Position numbers and translations under genes: made by a program. DNA of 24,234 nt from an uncultured Oscillospiraceae bacterium (GTDB lineage Bacteria; Bacillota; Clostridia; Oscillospirales; Acutalibacteraceae). Shown here piece after piece: positions 1-7,772 of this stretch (position 1 is its first letter; the number at the start of each line of letters is the position of its first letter). The notes below the pieces were generated by a model. That model searched no databases. It was not told where the DNA came from and worked only from the letters and a program-made list of their open reading frames with translations. The DNA is taken from positions 1 through 24,234 of the forward strand of contig UQQZ01000036.1 of the NCBI GenBank assembly GCA_900543305.1, given 5' to 3'.

Positions 1-4
1 AAAA

Positions 5-23
5 CCCCCGGCTTTGCCGGGGG
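5..23. terminator. Intrinsic terminator hairpin at window edge
   Basis: A perfect 8-bp GC stem (CCCCCGGC / GCCGGGGG) with a TTT loop. The minus-strand side ends in TTTT at the window edge, and the plus-strand side is followed by an AT-rich ATATTTATTG. It probably ends a gene outside the window. Which direction it serves cannot be decided here. Confidence 0.7.
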
Positions 24-73
24 ATATTTATTGTTTCCCAATTCGCCTGTTTTCAGAAATGTTTGCCAAAAGA

Positions 74-102
74 TTGCAATTTTGTAACTATTCCGCTATA
101 AT
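74..102 (+). promoter_or_regulatory. Promoter of the SLH-lysozyme gene
   Basis: TTGCAA (74-79), a 17-bp spacer and a perfect TATAAT (97-102). It lies about 50 bases upstream of the GTG start, and the intervening leader is very AT-rich. The match to the housekeeping sigma consensus is good. Confidence 0.75.
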
Positions 103-155
103 AAAGGACGTATATTTTTTGGAACATCATTTTTTTAATTTTTTGGGAGGTCAAT

Positions 156-3083
156 GTGGTTAGAAAGGGAAAGAGAACAGCGACAGCATGGATCGCGCTT
201 TTCTTGGCGTTGCTTTTCCTTCTTCCTGCCCCGGGAGTCCTGGCGGCAGAAGAGGGTTCCGCTCTCTCCGCGGAGGCAGACACCCAAGTGGAAGAGTCCT
301 CTGTGGATGAAAATTCCGTTTCCGTGGAGGAGTCCACGCCCAGTGAGAACGTGCAGGAAGGAACGGCTTCCGGTGAGAACGATTTAGAGGAAGGTACTTC
401 CAGCGAAAGTTCTCAGGAGGAAAGTGTTTCCAGTCAACTGTCCCAGGAAGAAACGCAGTCCGGTGAGGAGTCTGAGACATCCGAGGAATCCTCGGAGGAG
501 GAAGCGTCTTCCTTGGAAAATACCGAAGAAGAAACTTACGGGGCCTATCCCTTGTTGGTAGTGGGAGGCCATGACGCATACATGTCCGGCGAATCGGGAG
601 CCCGTTTTTATCCCAACCGCTCCATGACCCGGGCAGAGATGGCACAAGTGCTGTACAATCTGCTGGCAGCGAAGCTGGCCGTGACCAAGAGCAGCTTCAC
701 TGACGTGGATTCCGGGGACTGGTACTACACGGCGGTCAATTCCCTGGCGCAGACGGGAGTGCTCAACGGGTATGAGGATGGCACATTCCGCCCCAACCAG
801 TCTGTGACCCGGGCGGAGTTTGTCACCGCTTTATCCAAGTGTTTCACCCTGTCTTCCGGCAGTGTGCCCTTCCCCGATGTGGGCAAGAATCATTGGGCCT
901 ACAAATATATTGCCTCCGCCGTGGCCAAAGGCTGGATCAACGGCTTTGAAGACAACACGTTCCGGCCTGACGCGGAGATTCTCCGGTGCCAGGTGCCTGT
1001 CATTTTGAACGAGGCGTTGGAGCGGACGGGGGACGGTTTTGCTTCTGACCGGTACACCCAGGAATTTGTGGATGTGCCCTCCAGCCATTGGGCGTTTTTG
1101 GACATTGCTGAGGCAGCGGATCCGGTTGGAGGCGGTGGCAATTCCGGCACCGGCCTTCAAAAGGGACAGATCCTCAGAGTCACAGCGGATGGTGGGCTTC
1201 GTCTGCGTTCAGGTCCCGGTACCTCTTATACGGCCATTGGCTCCCTGAGTAAGGGTTCCCTGATCACCGCCTTGGCGGCAGAGTCGGGCGGTTGGATTCA
1301 AGTGAGCACGTCGGACGGGAAAACGGGCTATGTGAGCACGGAGTATGTGGAGTTCTACAGTGAAGGCACCACTACCGACCCCGATCCAGACCCCAATCCC
1401 AATCCGGGAGGGGACAAGTTTGCGGTTGGCCAGACGGTACGGGTGACGGCAGATAACGGCTTACGTCTCCGTTCCGGTCCCGGTACCAACTACGATACCA
1501 TCACACTGCTGAGTACGGGCAGTTTACTTACCGTCACGTCCGTTGAGAGCAACGGATGGCTGGGTGTTACCACTCAGGTGAGCCAGAAGGGATATGTCAG
1601 TTCCGACTATGTGGAAGTGTACAATGGTGGAAGCACAGACCCCGGCACTGCTTCAGGGGCCAAGCTGAGCGCTTCCAAGCTGTCCCTGGCCCAGTACCAG
1701 ACGGTGCGGTTGGACGGTTCGGTGGACAGCAATTTGGCTGCCATGACCTGGTCCAGCAGCAACAGCTCGGTTGCAGTGGTGGGATACACCATCAAATTTG
1801 GCAGCACCCGGCAGGGAGCCATGATTTACGGCAAGGCCCCCGGAACGGCTACCATCACCTTTACAGACAAGCAGGGTGCCACGGCTACCTGCACTGTTAC
1901 CGTTACAGCGGCGGAGTCAGTCCGATACGCCTACGCCGAGGAAAACATTGTGGCAGTCAATACTCCTTTTAATTTGGTGGGTGTTACCGATTCTTCCCGA
2001 ACAGCCGTACGGTTCCAGGTGGTGAATGGGAATACTTATGAGACCACTTCCTACACCACAGAAAGCCGGAATTCGTCCTATGGCTTGCCCACCAACAGTG
2101 TGAAGGTCTTCAAGCAGAGCGTGACCTTCTCTAAGGCGGGAACCTATACCGTCCGGGCATATTCCAAGACAGCCAGCGGCTGGTCCAGCAGCTATACCGA
2201 ATTCACCGTGATGGTTACATCCAACGATATTCATTCGGACACCACCACCACTGATTCCCGGCGGGTAAGCACCGAAGGACTTCACATTATTTCCAACTTT
2301 GAGGGTTCTGTTCCCGAGATTGAAGACGATCCCCTGGCTTCGGGAAATCCCACGGTGGGGTACGGGTATGTGGTTCAGGTGAACACCACCTTCTACAACA
2401 ACCTGAATCCCTCTGAACTCTTTGGTCAGTTGGTGAAGATTGCCAACAACACCTATTCTCCCGCTGTGGAAAATTTCCGGGCCAAGTACAGTATGAAGAT
2501 GAACCAGGCACAGTTTGACGCTCTGGTGAGCTTTGTGTTCAATGTTGGGGTGGGCAACTTGAATGAATCCTCCAACTACACATCTATGGTGCTGGTCAAC
2601 TCGGTAAATCCCACTGGGATCTCTTCCAGCAAACCTGCTACCGGTACCCTAAATGTGGGTTCGGCAGTGCTGCGGTCCGATTCCAGTACTACTTCCACTT
2701 CATTGGGGACGATTCCCAATGGGACCAAGATCTCCATCTCCGATTACAAAGCATATCGAACCGATTCCAAGCAAGAGGTTTGGTATAAGACCACTTACAA
2801 CGGGAAAACGGGATGGATTTCCGCAGGATATGTGCGGCTGTCCGGTACCTGGACCCACGATTTAGCTTGGGCAGATTCCAACATATTGGCCAACAATTTC
2901 CTCCAGTGGAACCAGGCGGGAGGCATTGTCTACCCCGGCTTGGTTTGGCGGCGGCTGGCAGAGTGCAAGATCTTCTTCTTTGGCGATTACGAAGAAGCAT
3001 ACCACAGCAACTCCAACTTTACTTACAATACGTATGGCTTTATTTTCCCGGATAACTGCAAAGATTATGATTACCGCCGCTGA
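156..3083 (+). CDS. Secreted SLH-domain, multi-SH3 GH24 lysozyme (cell-wall hydrolase)
   Basis: A 975-residue exported protein that probably binds secondary cell-wall polymer and cleaves peptidoglycan. The start is GTG at 156, five bases after GGGAGG (145-150). Domains in order: signal peptide (about 1-30), Ser/Glu-rich acidic linker (about 31-127), three SLH motifs with FRPN/TRAE signatures (about 128-290) plus a degenerate fourth, two bacterial SH3 domains (about 337-401 and 424-488, each with LRLRSGPG), a Big2-type Ig domain (502-583), a second Ig-like domain (589-688), and a phage-type GH24 lysozyme domain (about 704-960). The GH24 domain has Glu716 in NFEG, Asp725 nine residues later and Thr733 before GYG, matching the T4 lysozyme E11/D20/T26 layout. 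MNQAQFDALVSFVFNVGVGN and a C-terminal WNQAGG...PGLVWRR motif are family hallmarks. A third SH3-like unit (829-896) sits between these two halves. The gene has its own promoter and terminator. The family is confident; physiological substrate and role are inferred. Confidence 0.88.
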   Translation: MVRKGKRTATAWIALFLALLFLLPAPGVLAAEEGSALSAEADTQVEESSVDENSVSVEESTPSENVQEGTASGENDLEEGTSSESSQEESVSSQLSQEETQSGEESETSEESSEEEASSLENTEEETYGAYPLLVVGGHDAYMSGESGARFYPNRSMTRAEMAQVLYNLLAAKLAVTKSSFTDVDSGDWYYTAVNSLAQTGVLNGYEDGTFRPNQSVTRAEFVTALSKCFTLSSGSVPFPDVGKNHWAYKYIASAVAKGWINGFEDNTFRPDAEILRCQVPVILNEALERTGDGFASDRYTQEFVDVPSSHWAFLDIAEAADPVGGGGNSGTGLQKGQILRVTADGGLRLRSGPGTSYTAIGSLSKGSLITALAAESGGWIQVSTSDGKTGYVSTEYVEFYSEGTTTDPDPDPNPNPGGDKFAVGQTVRVTADNGLRLRSGPGTNYDTITLLSTGSLLTVTSVESNGWLGVTTQVSQKGYVSSDYVEVYNGGSTDPGTASGAKLSASKLSLAQYQTVRLDGSVDSNLAAMTWSSSNSSVAVVGYTIKFGSTRQGAMIYGKAPGTATITFTDKQGATATCTVTVTAAESVRYAYAEENIVAVNTPFNLVGVTDSSRTAVRFQVVNGNTYETTSYTTESRNSSYGLPTNSVKVFKQSVTFSKAGTYTVRAYSKTASGWSSSYTEFTVMVTSNDIHSDTTTTDSRRVSTEGLHIISNFEGSVPEIEDDPLASGNPTVGYGYVVQVNTTFYNNLNPSELFGQLVKIANNTYSPAVENFRAKYSMKMNQAQFDALVSFVFNVGVGNLNESSNYTSMVLVNSVNPTGISSSKPATGTLNVGSAVLRSDSSTTSTSLGTIPNGTKISISDYKAYRTDSKQEVWYKTTYNGKTGWISAGYVRLSGTWTHDLAWADSNILANNFLQWNQAGGIVYPGLVWRRLAECKIFFFGDYEEAYHSNSNFTYNTYGFIFPDNCKDYDYRR

Positions 3084-3096
3084 AAGGCGGCAACCA

Positions 3097-3126
3097 AAAA
3101 GAGAGTCCCTTAGGGGGCTCTCTTTT
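3097..3126. terminator. Bidirectional terminator between convergent genes
   Basis: AAAAGAGAGTCCC pairs with GGGGCTCTCTTTT-type sequence across a TTAG loop (13 bp including one G-T). A-tracts and T-tracts on both sides mean it can serve both the lysozyme gene on the plus strand and the YifB gene on the minus strand. Confidence 0.85.
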
Positions 3127-3153
3127 CCTATGTCTGTGTGCCACAAAAACCAA

Positions 3154-4680
3154 TTATTTTTGTAGCCAGTATTTTCGGTCCAAGGTTCTGTACTGGACTG
3201 CTTCCGCCACATGGCGGGAATCGATTTTTTCACTGCCGTCCAAGTCCGCAATGGTCCGTGCCACTTTTAAGACCCGGCCATAAGTCCGAGCGGAAAATCC
3301 AAACCCTTCGAAGGCTCGTTGGAGCAGCCGGTTTGCCGCTTCTGTGGTGGGACAAAGTTCCTGGAGCAAAGCGGCTGGAATGTGAGCGTTGCAGAAAAAG
3401 GGTTGTCCCTCAAACCGCTGGCGTTGTATGGCTCTAGCGCTGTTGACCCGTTCCCGGATCTGAGCGGAGGTTTCCTCTTTCCGATGGGAAGAAAGGGCCT
3501 CATAGGGAACGGAAGAGACCTCAATGTGCAGGTCAATCCGATCCAGCAATGGCCCTGATATTTTTCCCAAATAGCGTTCCACAGCCCGAGGAGAGCATAG
3601 ACAGGGATGGGTGGGGTGGCCAAAATAACCGCAAGGGCAGGGATTCATAGCGGCTACCAGCATAAACCGGCAGGGGTAAGAGGTGGTGCCTCCCACTCGG
3701 GAAATGGTCACTTTACCGTCCTCCAATGGTTGCCGGAGCACCTCCATGGATGCCCGTGAAAATTCTGGGAGCTCGTCCAAGAAAAGGACGCCGTTGTGGG
3801 CAAGGGAAATTTCTCCGGGTTGGGGATTGGGACCGCCTCCCGCCAACCCGGCGGTGGAAATGGTGTGGTGGGGAGCCCGGAAAGGCCTGGAGTGGAGCAG
3901 GGAAATTCCGGGAGGGAGTTTCCCACGGATAGAGTGGATTTTTGTGGTCTCTAGGGATTCCTGAAAGGTCATATCTGGAAGAATGGTGGGAAGGCGCTTG
4001 GCCAACATACTTTTTCCAGAACCGGGAGGACCGATGAGCAAAACGTTGTGGCCTCCGCTGGCGGCAATTTCCAGAGCGCGTTTTGCTTCAGGTTGGCCTT
4101 TTACGTCGGAAAAGTCCAAGTGTTCCTGCAATTCTTCCTGACCGTACTGGGGAACAGCTGGGGATAGGGTCAACTCCTCCTGCAGATGAGAGACCAACTG
4201 CATCACATTTCGGATGGGATACACGTTCAGTCCCTGGATCACAGCCCCTTCCCCGGCATTTTCCGCCGGCACATACATTCGGCGGAACCCAGCTTGCTTT
4301 GCCTTGTCCGCCATAGGAAGGACGCCTCGAATGGGCCGGAGTTCTCCGGAAAGGGAAAGTTCTCCCAAAAAGATGGCGTCGTCGGTGTGACAGGAGAGTT
4401 GGTGGGTGGCCTTCAAGAGAGAAATCAGCAGGGGAAGGTCGTAGATGGGGCCTTCCTTTTTCTTGTCCGCAGGGGCAAGATTCATGGTGATCCGGCTGAC
4501 GGGAAACTCAAACCCACAGTTTTTCAAGGCGGAACGCACCCGATCCCGGGATTCCTTCACAGCGGCGTCGGGAAGACCTACCAGTTCAAAGGCAGGAAGA
4601 CCCTGGGAGAGATCGGCTTCCACCTCTACGGGAAACGCCTCCATGCCGAACAGACCCATACTGTAGATTTTTGCCACCAT
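3154..4680 (-). CDS. yifB: YifB/ComM family Mg-chelatase-like AAA+ ATPase
   Basis: A 508-residue member of the YifB/ComM family. In Gram-negative bacteria ComM is a hexameric helicase that promotes branch migration during natural transformation; the role in Clostridia is less clear. The N-terminal ChlI-like domain starts at MVAKIYSMGL and contains the typical GLPDAAVKESRDRVRSA segment. The AAA+ core has Walker A GPPGSGKSM (217-225) and Walker B VLFLDELPEF. A Cys-rich PCPCGYFGHPTHPCLC segment follows (about 346-361), then a Mg-chelatase C-terminal domain. Length is normal for the family. I chose ATG 4680 because it matches the conserved family N-terminus; the frame stays open upstream to a TTG at 4704, but that has no Shine-Dalgarno sequence. 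The gene is convergent with the lysozyme gene and divergent from the sigma-factor gene. No dprA or other competence gene is visible alongside. Confidence 0.93.
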   Translation of the reverse strand: MVAKIYSMGLFGMEAFPVEVEADLSQGLPAFELVGLPDAAVKESRDRVRSALKNCGFEFPVSRITMNLAPADKKKEGPIYDLPLLISLLKATHQLSCHTDDAIFLGELSLSGELRPIRGVLPMADKAKQAGFRRMYVPAENAGEGAVIQGLNVYPIRNVMQLVSHLQEELTLSPAVPQYGQEELQEHLDFSDVKGQPEAKRALEIAASGGHNVLLIGPPGSGKSMLAKRLPTILPDMTFQESLETTKIHSIRGKLPPGISLLHSRPFRAPHHTISTAGLAGGGPNPQPGEISLAHNGVLFLDELPEFSRASMEVLRQPLEDGKVTISRVGGTTSYPCRFMLVAAMNPCPCGYFGHPTHPCLCSPRAVERYLGKISGPLLDRIDLHIEVSSVPYEALSSHRKEETSAQIRERVNSARAIQRQRFEGQPFFCNAHIPAALLQELCPTTEAANRLLQRAFEGFGFSARTYGRVLKVARTIADLDGSEKIDSRHVAEAVQYRTLDRKYWLQK

Positions 4681-4724
4681 GCTTACCCGCCGCCCTTTCC
4701 CCAAAACTTGGTTAAACTGTCTTT

Positions 4725-4753
4725 ATTATACGGGAATTTTCCGGATTGTACAA
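4725..4753 (-). promoter_or_regulatory. Promoter of yifB
   Basis: Read on the minus strand: TTGTAC (4753-4748), a 17-bp spacer and TATAAT (4730-4725), 45 bases upstream of the ATG. It is arranged back-to-back with the sigma-factor promoter. Confidence 0.65.
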
Positions 4754-4806
4754 GGAATTTCAGTCATAATTCATTGAAATTTTGTGTTTTTTGGAGAAAG
4801 ATTTCC

Positions 4807-4835
4807 TTGACTAATGATCTTCTTTAGGATATGAT
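4807..4835 (+). promoter_or_regulatory. Promoter of the sigma-factor gene
   Basis: TTGACT (4807-4812), a 17-bp spacer and TATGAT (4830-4835). The predicted transcript would begin near 4842, which excludes the upstream ATG at 4831 as a usable start and supports ATG 4867. Confidence 0.7.
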
Positions 4836-4866
4836 AAATGCAAGAATTTGCTGGAGAGGTGCGGGC

Positions 4867-5433
4867 ATGGCCGAAGATTTTCACGAGTTCACCGACGCCC
4901 AGCTGACTGCATTGGCTCGGGAGGGCCAGGGGGACGCTTTTGCGGAATTGAGCCTGCGTTACAGGGAAATGATTCGCAAGAAAGCACGTCTGTTTGAGGG
5001 ACCCTCGGCCCCGGAAAAGGAAGATCTGTGGCAAGAGGGCCTTCTGGGTCTATACGGCGCGGCGGTCACTTACCGTCCCGATTCCGGCACTGCTTTTTCC
5101 ACCTATGCGGGGGTATGTGTGTATAACCGGATGGCCAGTGCGGCACGCAAGCACATCAGCGGTGGAAACCGGGCTCTCAACGAGTCGGTTTCCTTGGAGG
5201 ACGCTGCATCCACGGCAGTCCGGGAGGGACCGGAGACCCACCTGGAGGTGCGGGAAAATTTCCGGGCGTTTCAGGAGAAGCTGGACCAGACCTTAACGCC
5301 GTTGGAGCGTCGTGCGTTGGCGCTTCACTTGTGTGGCATGGGCCGACAGGAAGCGGCACAAAGGGCAGGTGTTCCTCTGCGCACCTTTGATAATGCGTTG
5401 CACCGGGTACGGAAAAAGCTAAAATCCCTGTAA
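4867..5433 (+). CDS. SigH-like RNA polymerase sigma-70 family factor
   Basis: A 188-residue short sigma factor resembling the SigH/Spo0H group. Region 2 is visible as AFAELSLRYREMIRKKA, then EDLWQEGLLGLYGAAVTY, then TAFSTYAGVCVYNRM, the usual core-binding and -10-recognition segments. Region 4 is LTPLERRALALHL...RTFDNALHRVRKKLKSL, close to the LDNALQRVKRKL ending of B. subtilis SigH. Region 3 is essentially absent. ATG 4867 has GGAGAGG seven bases upstream. No anti-sigma gene is adjacent. A zinc-ribbon gene follows after 51 bases without an obvious terminator and may be cotranscribed. Whether it has a sporulation or transition-state role, as SigH does in Bacillus, or another regulon cannot be read from the sequence. 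Confidence 0.9.
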   Translation: MAEDFHEFTDAQLTALAREGQGDAFAELSLRYREMIRKKARLFEGPSAPEKEDLWQEGLLGLYGAAVTYRPDSGTAFSTYAGVCVYNRMASAARKHISGGNRALNESVSLEDAASTAVREGPETHLEVRENFRAFQEKLDQTLTPLERRALALHLCGMGRQEAAQRAGVPLRTFDNALHRVRKKLKSL

Positions 5434-5484
5434 CAGGGAAGCCTCTTCAGGGGCCAAGAAACAGACAAAGTGAGGTAATGGGAA

Positions 5485-5766
5485 ATGTACCAAGACAAGA
5501 CGCTCATCTGCAAGGAATGTGGCAAGGAATTTGTATTTACCGCGGGCGAACAGGAGTTTTACGCGGAAAAGGGCTTTGTAAATGAGCCGCAGCGCTGTCG
5601 GGATTGCCGTCAGGCCAGAAAAAATGCCAATGGTGCCCAGCGTGAAATGTTCACTGCCGTTTGTGCTGCGTGCGGGAAAGAGGCACGGGTACCCTTCCAG
5701 CCCAGGGAAGACCGGCCGGTTTATTGCAGCGAATGTTTTGCGCGGATGAAGGAAGACCGGGGTTGA
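5485..5766 (+). CDS. Small tandem zinc-ribbon protein
   Basis: A 93-residue cytoplasmic protein with two four-cysteine zinc-ribbon units: C9/C12 with C38/C41 and C60/C63 with C81/C84. The sequence patterns are CKECGKEF...CRDC and CAACGKEARVPFQP...CSEC. Proteins of this arrangement are widespread in Firmicutes and annotated only as zinc-ribbon domain proteins; nucleic-acid or protein binding is plausible but unproven. The start at 5485 is preceded by GAGGT (5472-5476). It follows the sigma factor by 51 bases and is closed by the terminator at 5786-5813, so the two form a likely short operon. All eight predicted metal ligands are present. Confidence 0.85.
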   Translation: MYQDKTLICKECGKEFVFTAGEQEFYAEKGFVNEPQRCRDCRQARKNANGAQREMFTAVCAACGKEARVPFQPREDRPVYCSECFARMKEDRG

Positions 5767-5785
5767 CGGAAACAAGGTGAGAAAG

Positions 5786-5813
5786 GCGTCTTGCTGCGGC
5801 GAGGCGCTTTTTT
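5786..5813 (+). terminator. Intrinsic terminator after the zinc-ribbon gene
   Basis: Stem GCGTCTTGC / GCGAGGCGC (9 bp with two G-T pairs) around a TGCG loop, followed directly by six T residues. Confidence 0.8.
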
Positions 5814-5824
5814 ACTTTTTTGTA

Positions 5825-5853
5825 TTGCGGAGCGGGACAAAGGGTATTATAAT
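5825..5853 (+). promoter_or_regulatory. Promoter of the DUF1858 gene
   Basis: TTGCGG (5825-5830), a 17-bp spacer and TATAAT (5848-5853), about 40 bases upstream of the ATG at 5893. The -35 box is weak and the -10 box is perfect. Confidence 0.65.
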
Positions 5854-5892
5854 AATACTATCCAAAATCAATGAAAACGGAGGAATGTACCA

Positions 5893-6096
5893 ATGGCTTC
5901 CATTACAAAAGATACGATCATCGGTGAGATTCTGGATCTGGATCAGACCACGGCGCCCTTCTTCCTGGAAATGGGCATGCATTGTCTGGGATGCCCCTCT
6001 TCGCGCGGGGAGACAGTGGAGCAAGCCTGTGCCGTTCACGGGGTCAACCCGGACGAGCTGGTGGAGAAGCTCAACGAGCATCTGAAAAATAAGTAA
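5893..6096 (+). CDS. DUF1858 domain protein (hybrid-cluster-protein-associated redox disulfide type)
   Basis: A 67-residue single-domain protein of the DUF1858 family, which includes small proteins with a redox-type CxxC found near hybrid-cluster proteins. The CxxC is C31-L-G-C34 in GMHCLGCPSS. It is preceded by ITKDTIIGEILDLDQTTAPF and followed by an ETVEQACAVHGVNPDELVEKL helix, both typical of the family. The ribosome binding site is CGGAGGA (5879-5885), followed by ATG 5893. It has its own promoter and is followed by a terminator-like hairpin. No hybrid-cluster-protein gene is present in the window, so any partner is unknown. A metal- or disulfide-based redox role is inference from the family. 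Confidence 0.88.
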   Translation: MASITKDTIIGEILDLDQTTAPFFLEMGMHCLGCPSSRGETVEQACAVHGVNPDELVEKLNEHLKNK

Positions 6097-6111
6097 GCAA
6101 GAAACAAGCCA

Positions 6112-6150
6112 CTGCCGCGCGACGATTTTTGCCGGGCGGCAGCGTTTTTT
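6112..6150 (+). terminator. Terminator-like hairpin between DUF1858 gene and trmK
   Basis: CTGCCGC (6112-6118) pairs with GCGGCAG (6136-6142) around a 17-base loop, followed by CGTTTTTT. The trmK ATG lies only 15 bases after the T-run, with no clear promoter between, so this probably allows partial readthrough. Confidence 0.65.
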
Positions 6151-6165
6151 CTAGAGGAACATTGC

Positions 6166-6858
6166 ATGCGACCATTGTTTCAATTGGGGCCCAGGCTGGC
6201 CCTGTGCGCCCAGCTGGTTCGGGAGGGAAGCCGGCTGTGCGATGTGGGAACCGATCACGCTTACTTGCCCATCTGGCTTTTAAAAACCGGGAAAATCTCT
6301 CAGGCTCTGGCGGCAGACGTCAATCCAGGCCCCTTGGATGCGGCGCGGCGGGACGGAGAGAAATACGGCGTAGATGGCGGACTCTCCTTCCGGCTGTCCG
6401 ACGGGCTGCGTCAGATTCGGCCGGAGGAAGCCCAGGATGTGGTGATTGCGGGAATGGGCGGCGAGCTGATGCTGCGAATCATTTCGGAAACACCCTGGCT
6501 TCGAGATCCGGAAAAACAGCTGGTGCTCCAGCCCATGAGCTCTGTGGCAGAATTGCGGCAGGGACTGTGGCAATTGGGGTTCCAGGTGCTGCAGGAAGAA
6601 GCGGTGGTGGACGCCGGAAAAGTGTACTCGGCTTTTTCCGCCCGGTACACGGAAACCCCTCAGGAAAGAGATCCCCTTTTTTTGTTCATGGGTAAGCTGA
6701 GACCGGGGGCTCCGGCCGTAGACCGGTACGCGCAGAAAATGCTGCGGATGCTGGCCTCCCAACAAAAAGGGGCGCTTCACAGAGGAGAAGGGGAACGAGT
6801 CAAGGAACTGGACGTCCTGATGGAAAACCTGAGAAAAAGGTATCTTTCCCAGGCATGA
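6166..6858 (+). CDS. trmK: tRNA (adenine(22)-N1)-methyltransferase TrmK
   Basis: A 230-residue class I SAM-dependent methyltransferase that forms m1A at position 22 of tRNA. Motif I is DVGTDHAYLP (26-35), an acidic strand end follows in DVNPGPLDAA (51-60), and AGMGGELM (95-102) is the characteristic TrmK motif IV region. LVLQPMSSVAELRQGL is also typical of the family. The C-terminus is helical and basic (RYLSQA end), consistent with the TrmK coiled-coil. The start ATG 6166 has AGAGGA upstream. Its neighbour downstream is the Nif3-like gene, the classical trmK-Nif3 gene pair of Firmicutes (as in B. subtilis yqfN-yqfO). The stop overlaps an ATG at 6855, but that is not the start of the next gene. 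Confidence 0.94.
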   Translation: MRPLFQLGPRLALCAQLVREGSRLCDVGTDHAYLPIWLLKTGKISQALAADVNPGPLDAARRDGEKYGVDGGLSFRLSDGLRQIRPEEAQDVVIAGMGGELMLRIISETPWLRDPEKQLVLQPMSSVAELRQGLWQLGFQVLQEEAVVDAGKVYSAFSARYTETPQERDPLFLFMGKLRPGAPAVDRYAQKMLRMLASQQKGALHRGEGERVKELDVLMENLRKRYLSQA

Positions 6859-6971
6859 GAGATGATTCCCCACCGGGGAATGCAGGGAGAAGAGCATGGT
6901 TCCGGAGAACTCCCGGAGAGAATGGCAAACTGGCAGGGACAAGGTGCGGCCCCAGTGAAAAGGAGAAACCT

Positions 6972-7739
6972 ATGGCACGAATTCGAGATATTTACGATAT
7001 CATTGACGCGGTGGCGCCTTTTTCCACTGCACTGGATTTTGACAATTCCGGCCTGTTGGTGGGAGACGGCAACACCCAGGTGACCCGGGTCCTGCTGGCA
7101 CTGGATATCACCCCGGTGGTGGTGGCGGAGGCAGCTGCCATGAACGCCAATCTGATCCTTTCCCATCACCCGGTGATTTTCCACCCTCTGAAATCTCTCG
7201 GCCCCCAGGATGTGCCCTATCAGCTGGCCAGCAAAGGGATTGCCGCTTTGTGCTGCCATACCAATTTGGATTTATCGCCGGTGTGTGGGGTCAATGTAGC
7301 TTTGGGCAGCAAGCTGGGGCTTAGGAACCTCCGCAGGGAGGACGTGTTCGGGGAAGACTGTGTGCTCTTTTCCGGAGATTTGGAGGAACCTCTGGATCCG
7401 GATGCTTTTGCTGCTCTGGTGAAAGAGCGGCTTGCTGCGCCTTCGGTCAAGTTTGTGCCCGGAGACCGTCCCGTGAAAAAGGTGATCTTCTGCAGCGGCG
7501 CCGGCGGGGAGTATGTGCACCAGGCGGCCTGCCGAGGAGCGGACGCTTACCTGACCGGGGAGATGAAGCATCACGAAGAACTGGAAGCGGCCTATTCCCG
7601 TATGACCTGTGTGGCGGCGGGGCATTATCACACGGAAAAAGTGTTTGCCGAGTTTTTGGCGTCCTATTTGCGCAAGCGGATTCCGGACACGGCGTTTCTC
7701 CTTTCTCAGGCAGAGGCCGCTCCCATGAGAAGCCTGTGA
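6972..7739 (+). CDS. Nif3-like dinuclear metal centre protein
   Basis: A 255-residue protein of the Nif3/YbgI/YqfO family, a toroidal hexamer with a dinuclear metal site whose cellular function is unsettled (GTP cyclohydrolase I type 2 is a common but doubtful label). Expected metal ligands are present: H65/H66 in LSHHPVIF, D100 in CCHTNLD, and H218 plus E222 in AGHYHTE. It is the short form without the PII-like insertion of B. subtilis YqfO. The frame is open up to an ATG at 6855 that overlaps the trmK stop. I chose 6972 because MARIRDIYDIIDAVAPF is the conserved family N-terminus and GGAGA lies six bases before it. It leaves a 113-bp gap after trmK with a small ATTCCCC/GGGGAAT hairpin at 6864-6880. 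Confidence 0.92.
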   Translation: MARIRDIYDIIDAVAPFSTALDFDNSGLLVGDGNTQVTRVLLALDITPVVVAEAAAMNANLILSHHPVIFHPLKSLGPQDVPYQLASKGIAALCCHTNLDLSPVCGVNVALGSKLGLRNLRREDVFGEDCVLFSGDLEEPLDPDAFAALVKERLAAPSVKFVPGDRPVKKVIFCSGAGGEYVHQAACRGADAYLTGEMKHHEELEAAYSRMTCVAAGHYHTEKVFAEFLASYLRKRIPDTAFLLSQAEAAPMRSL

Positions 7740-7772
7740 GAAAGCATTTTACCAGAAAGGACTTACATAGTT

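Noticed and set aside
1165..1620. Tandem DNA repeat or recombination-derived array
   Set aside because: The similarity here is two homologous but diverged SH3 domains, not a recent DNA repeat.
4186..4827. Open frame of 213 codons on the plus strand across the yifB start
   Set aside because: It is antisense to yifB, runs through both divergent promoters and has no homology I recognise.
6855..6971. ATG at 6855 overlapping the trmK stop as start of the Nif3-like gene
   Set aside because: It would add 39 residues unlike any Nif3 N-terminus. ATG 6972 has a ribosome binding site and gives the conserved MARIRDIYDIID start.
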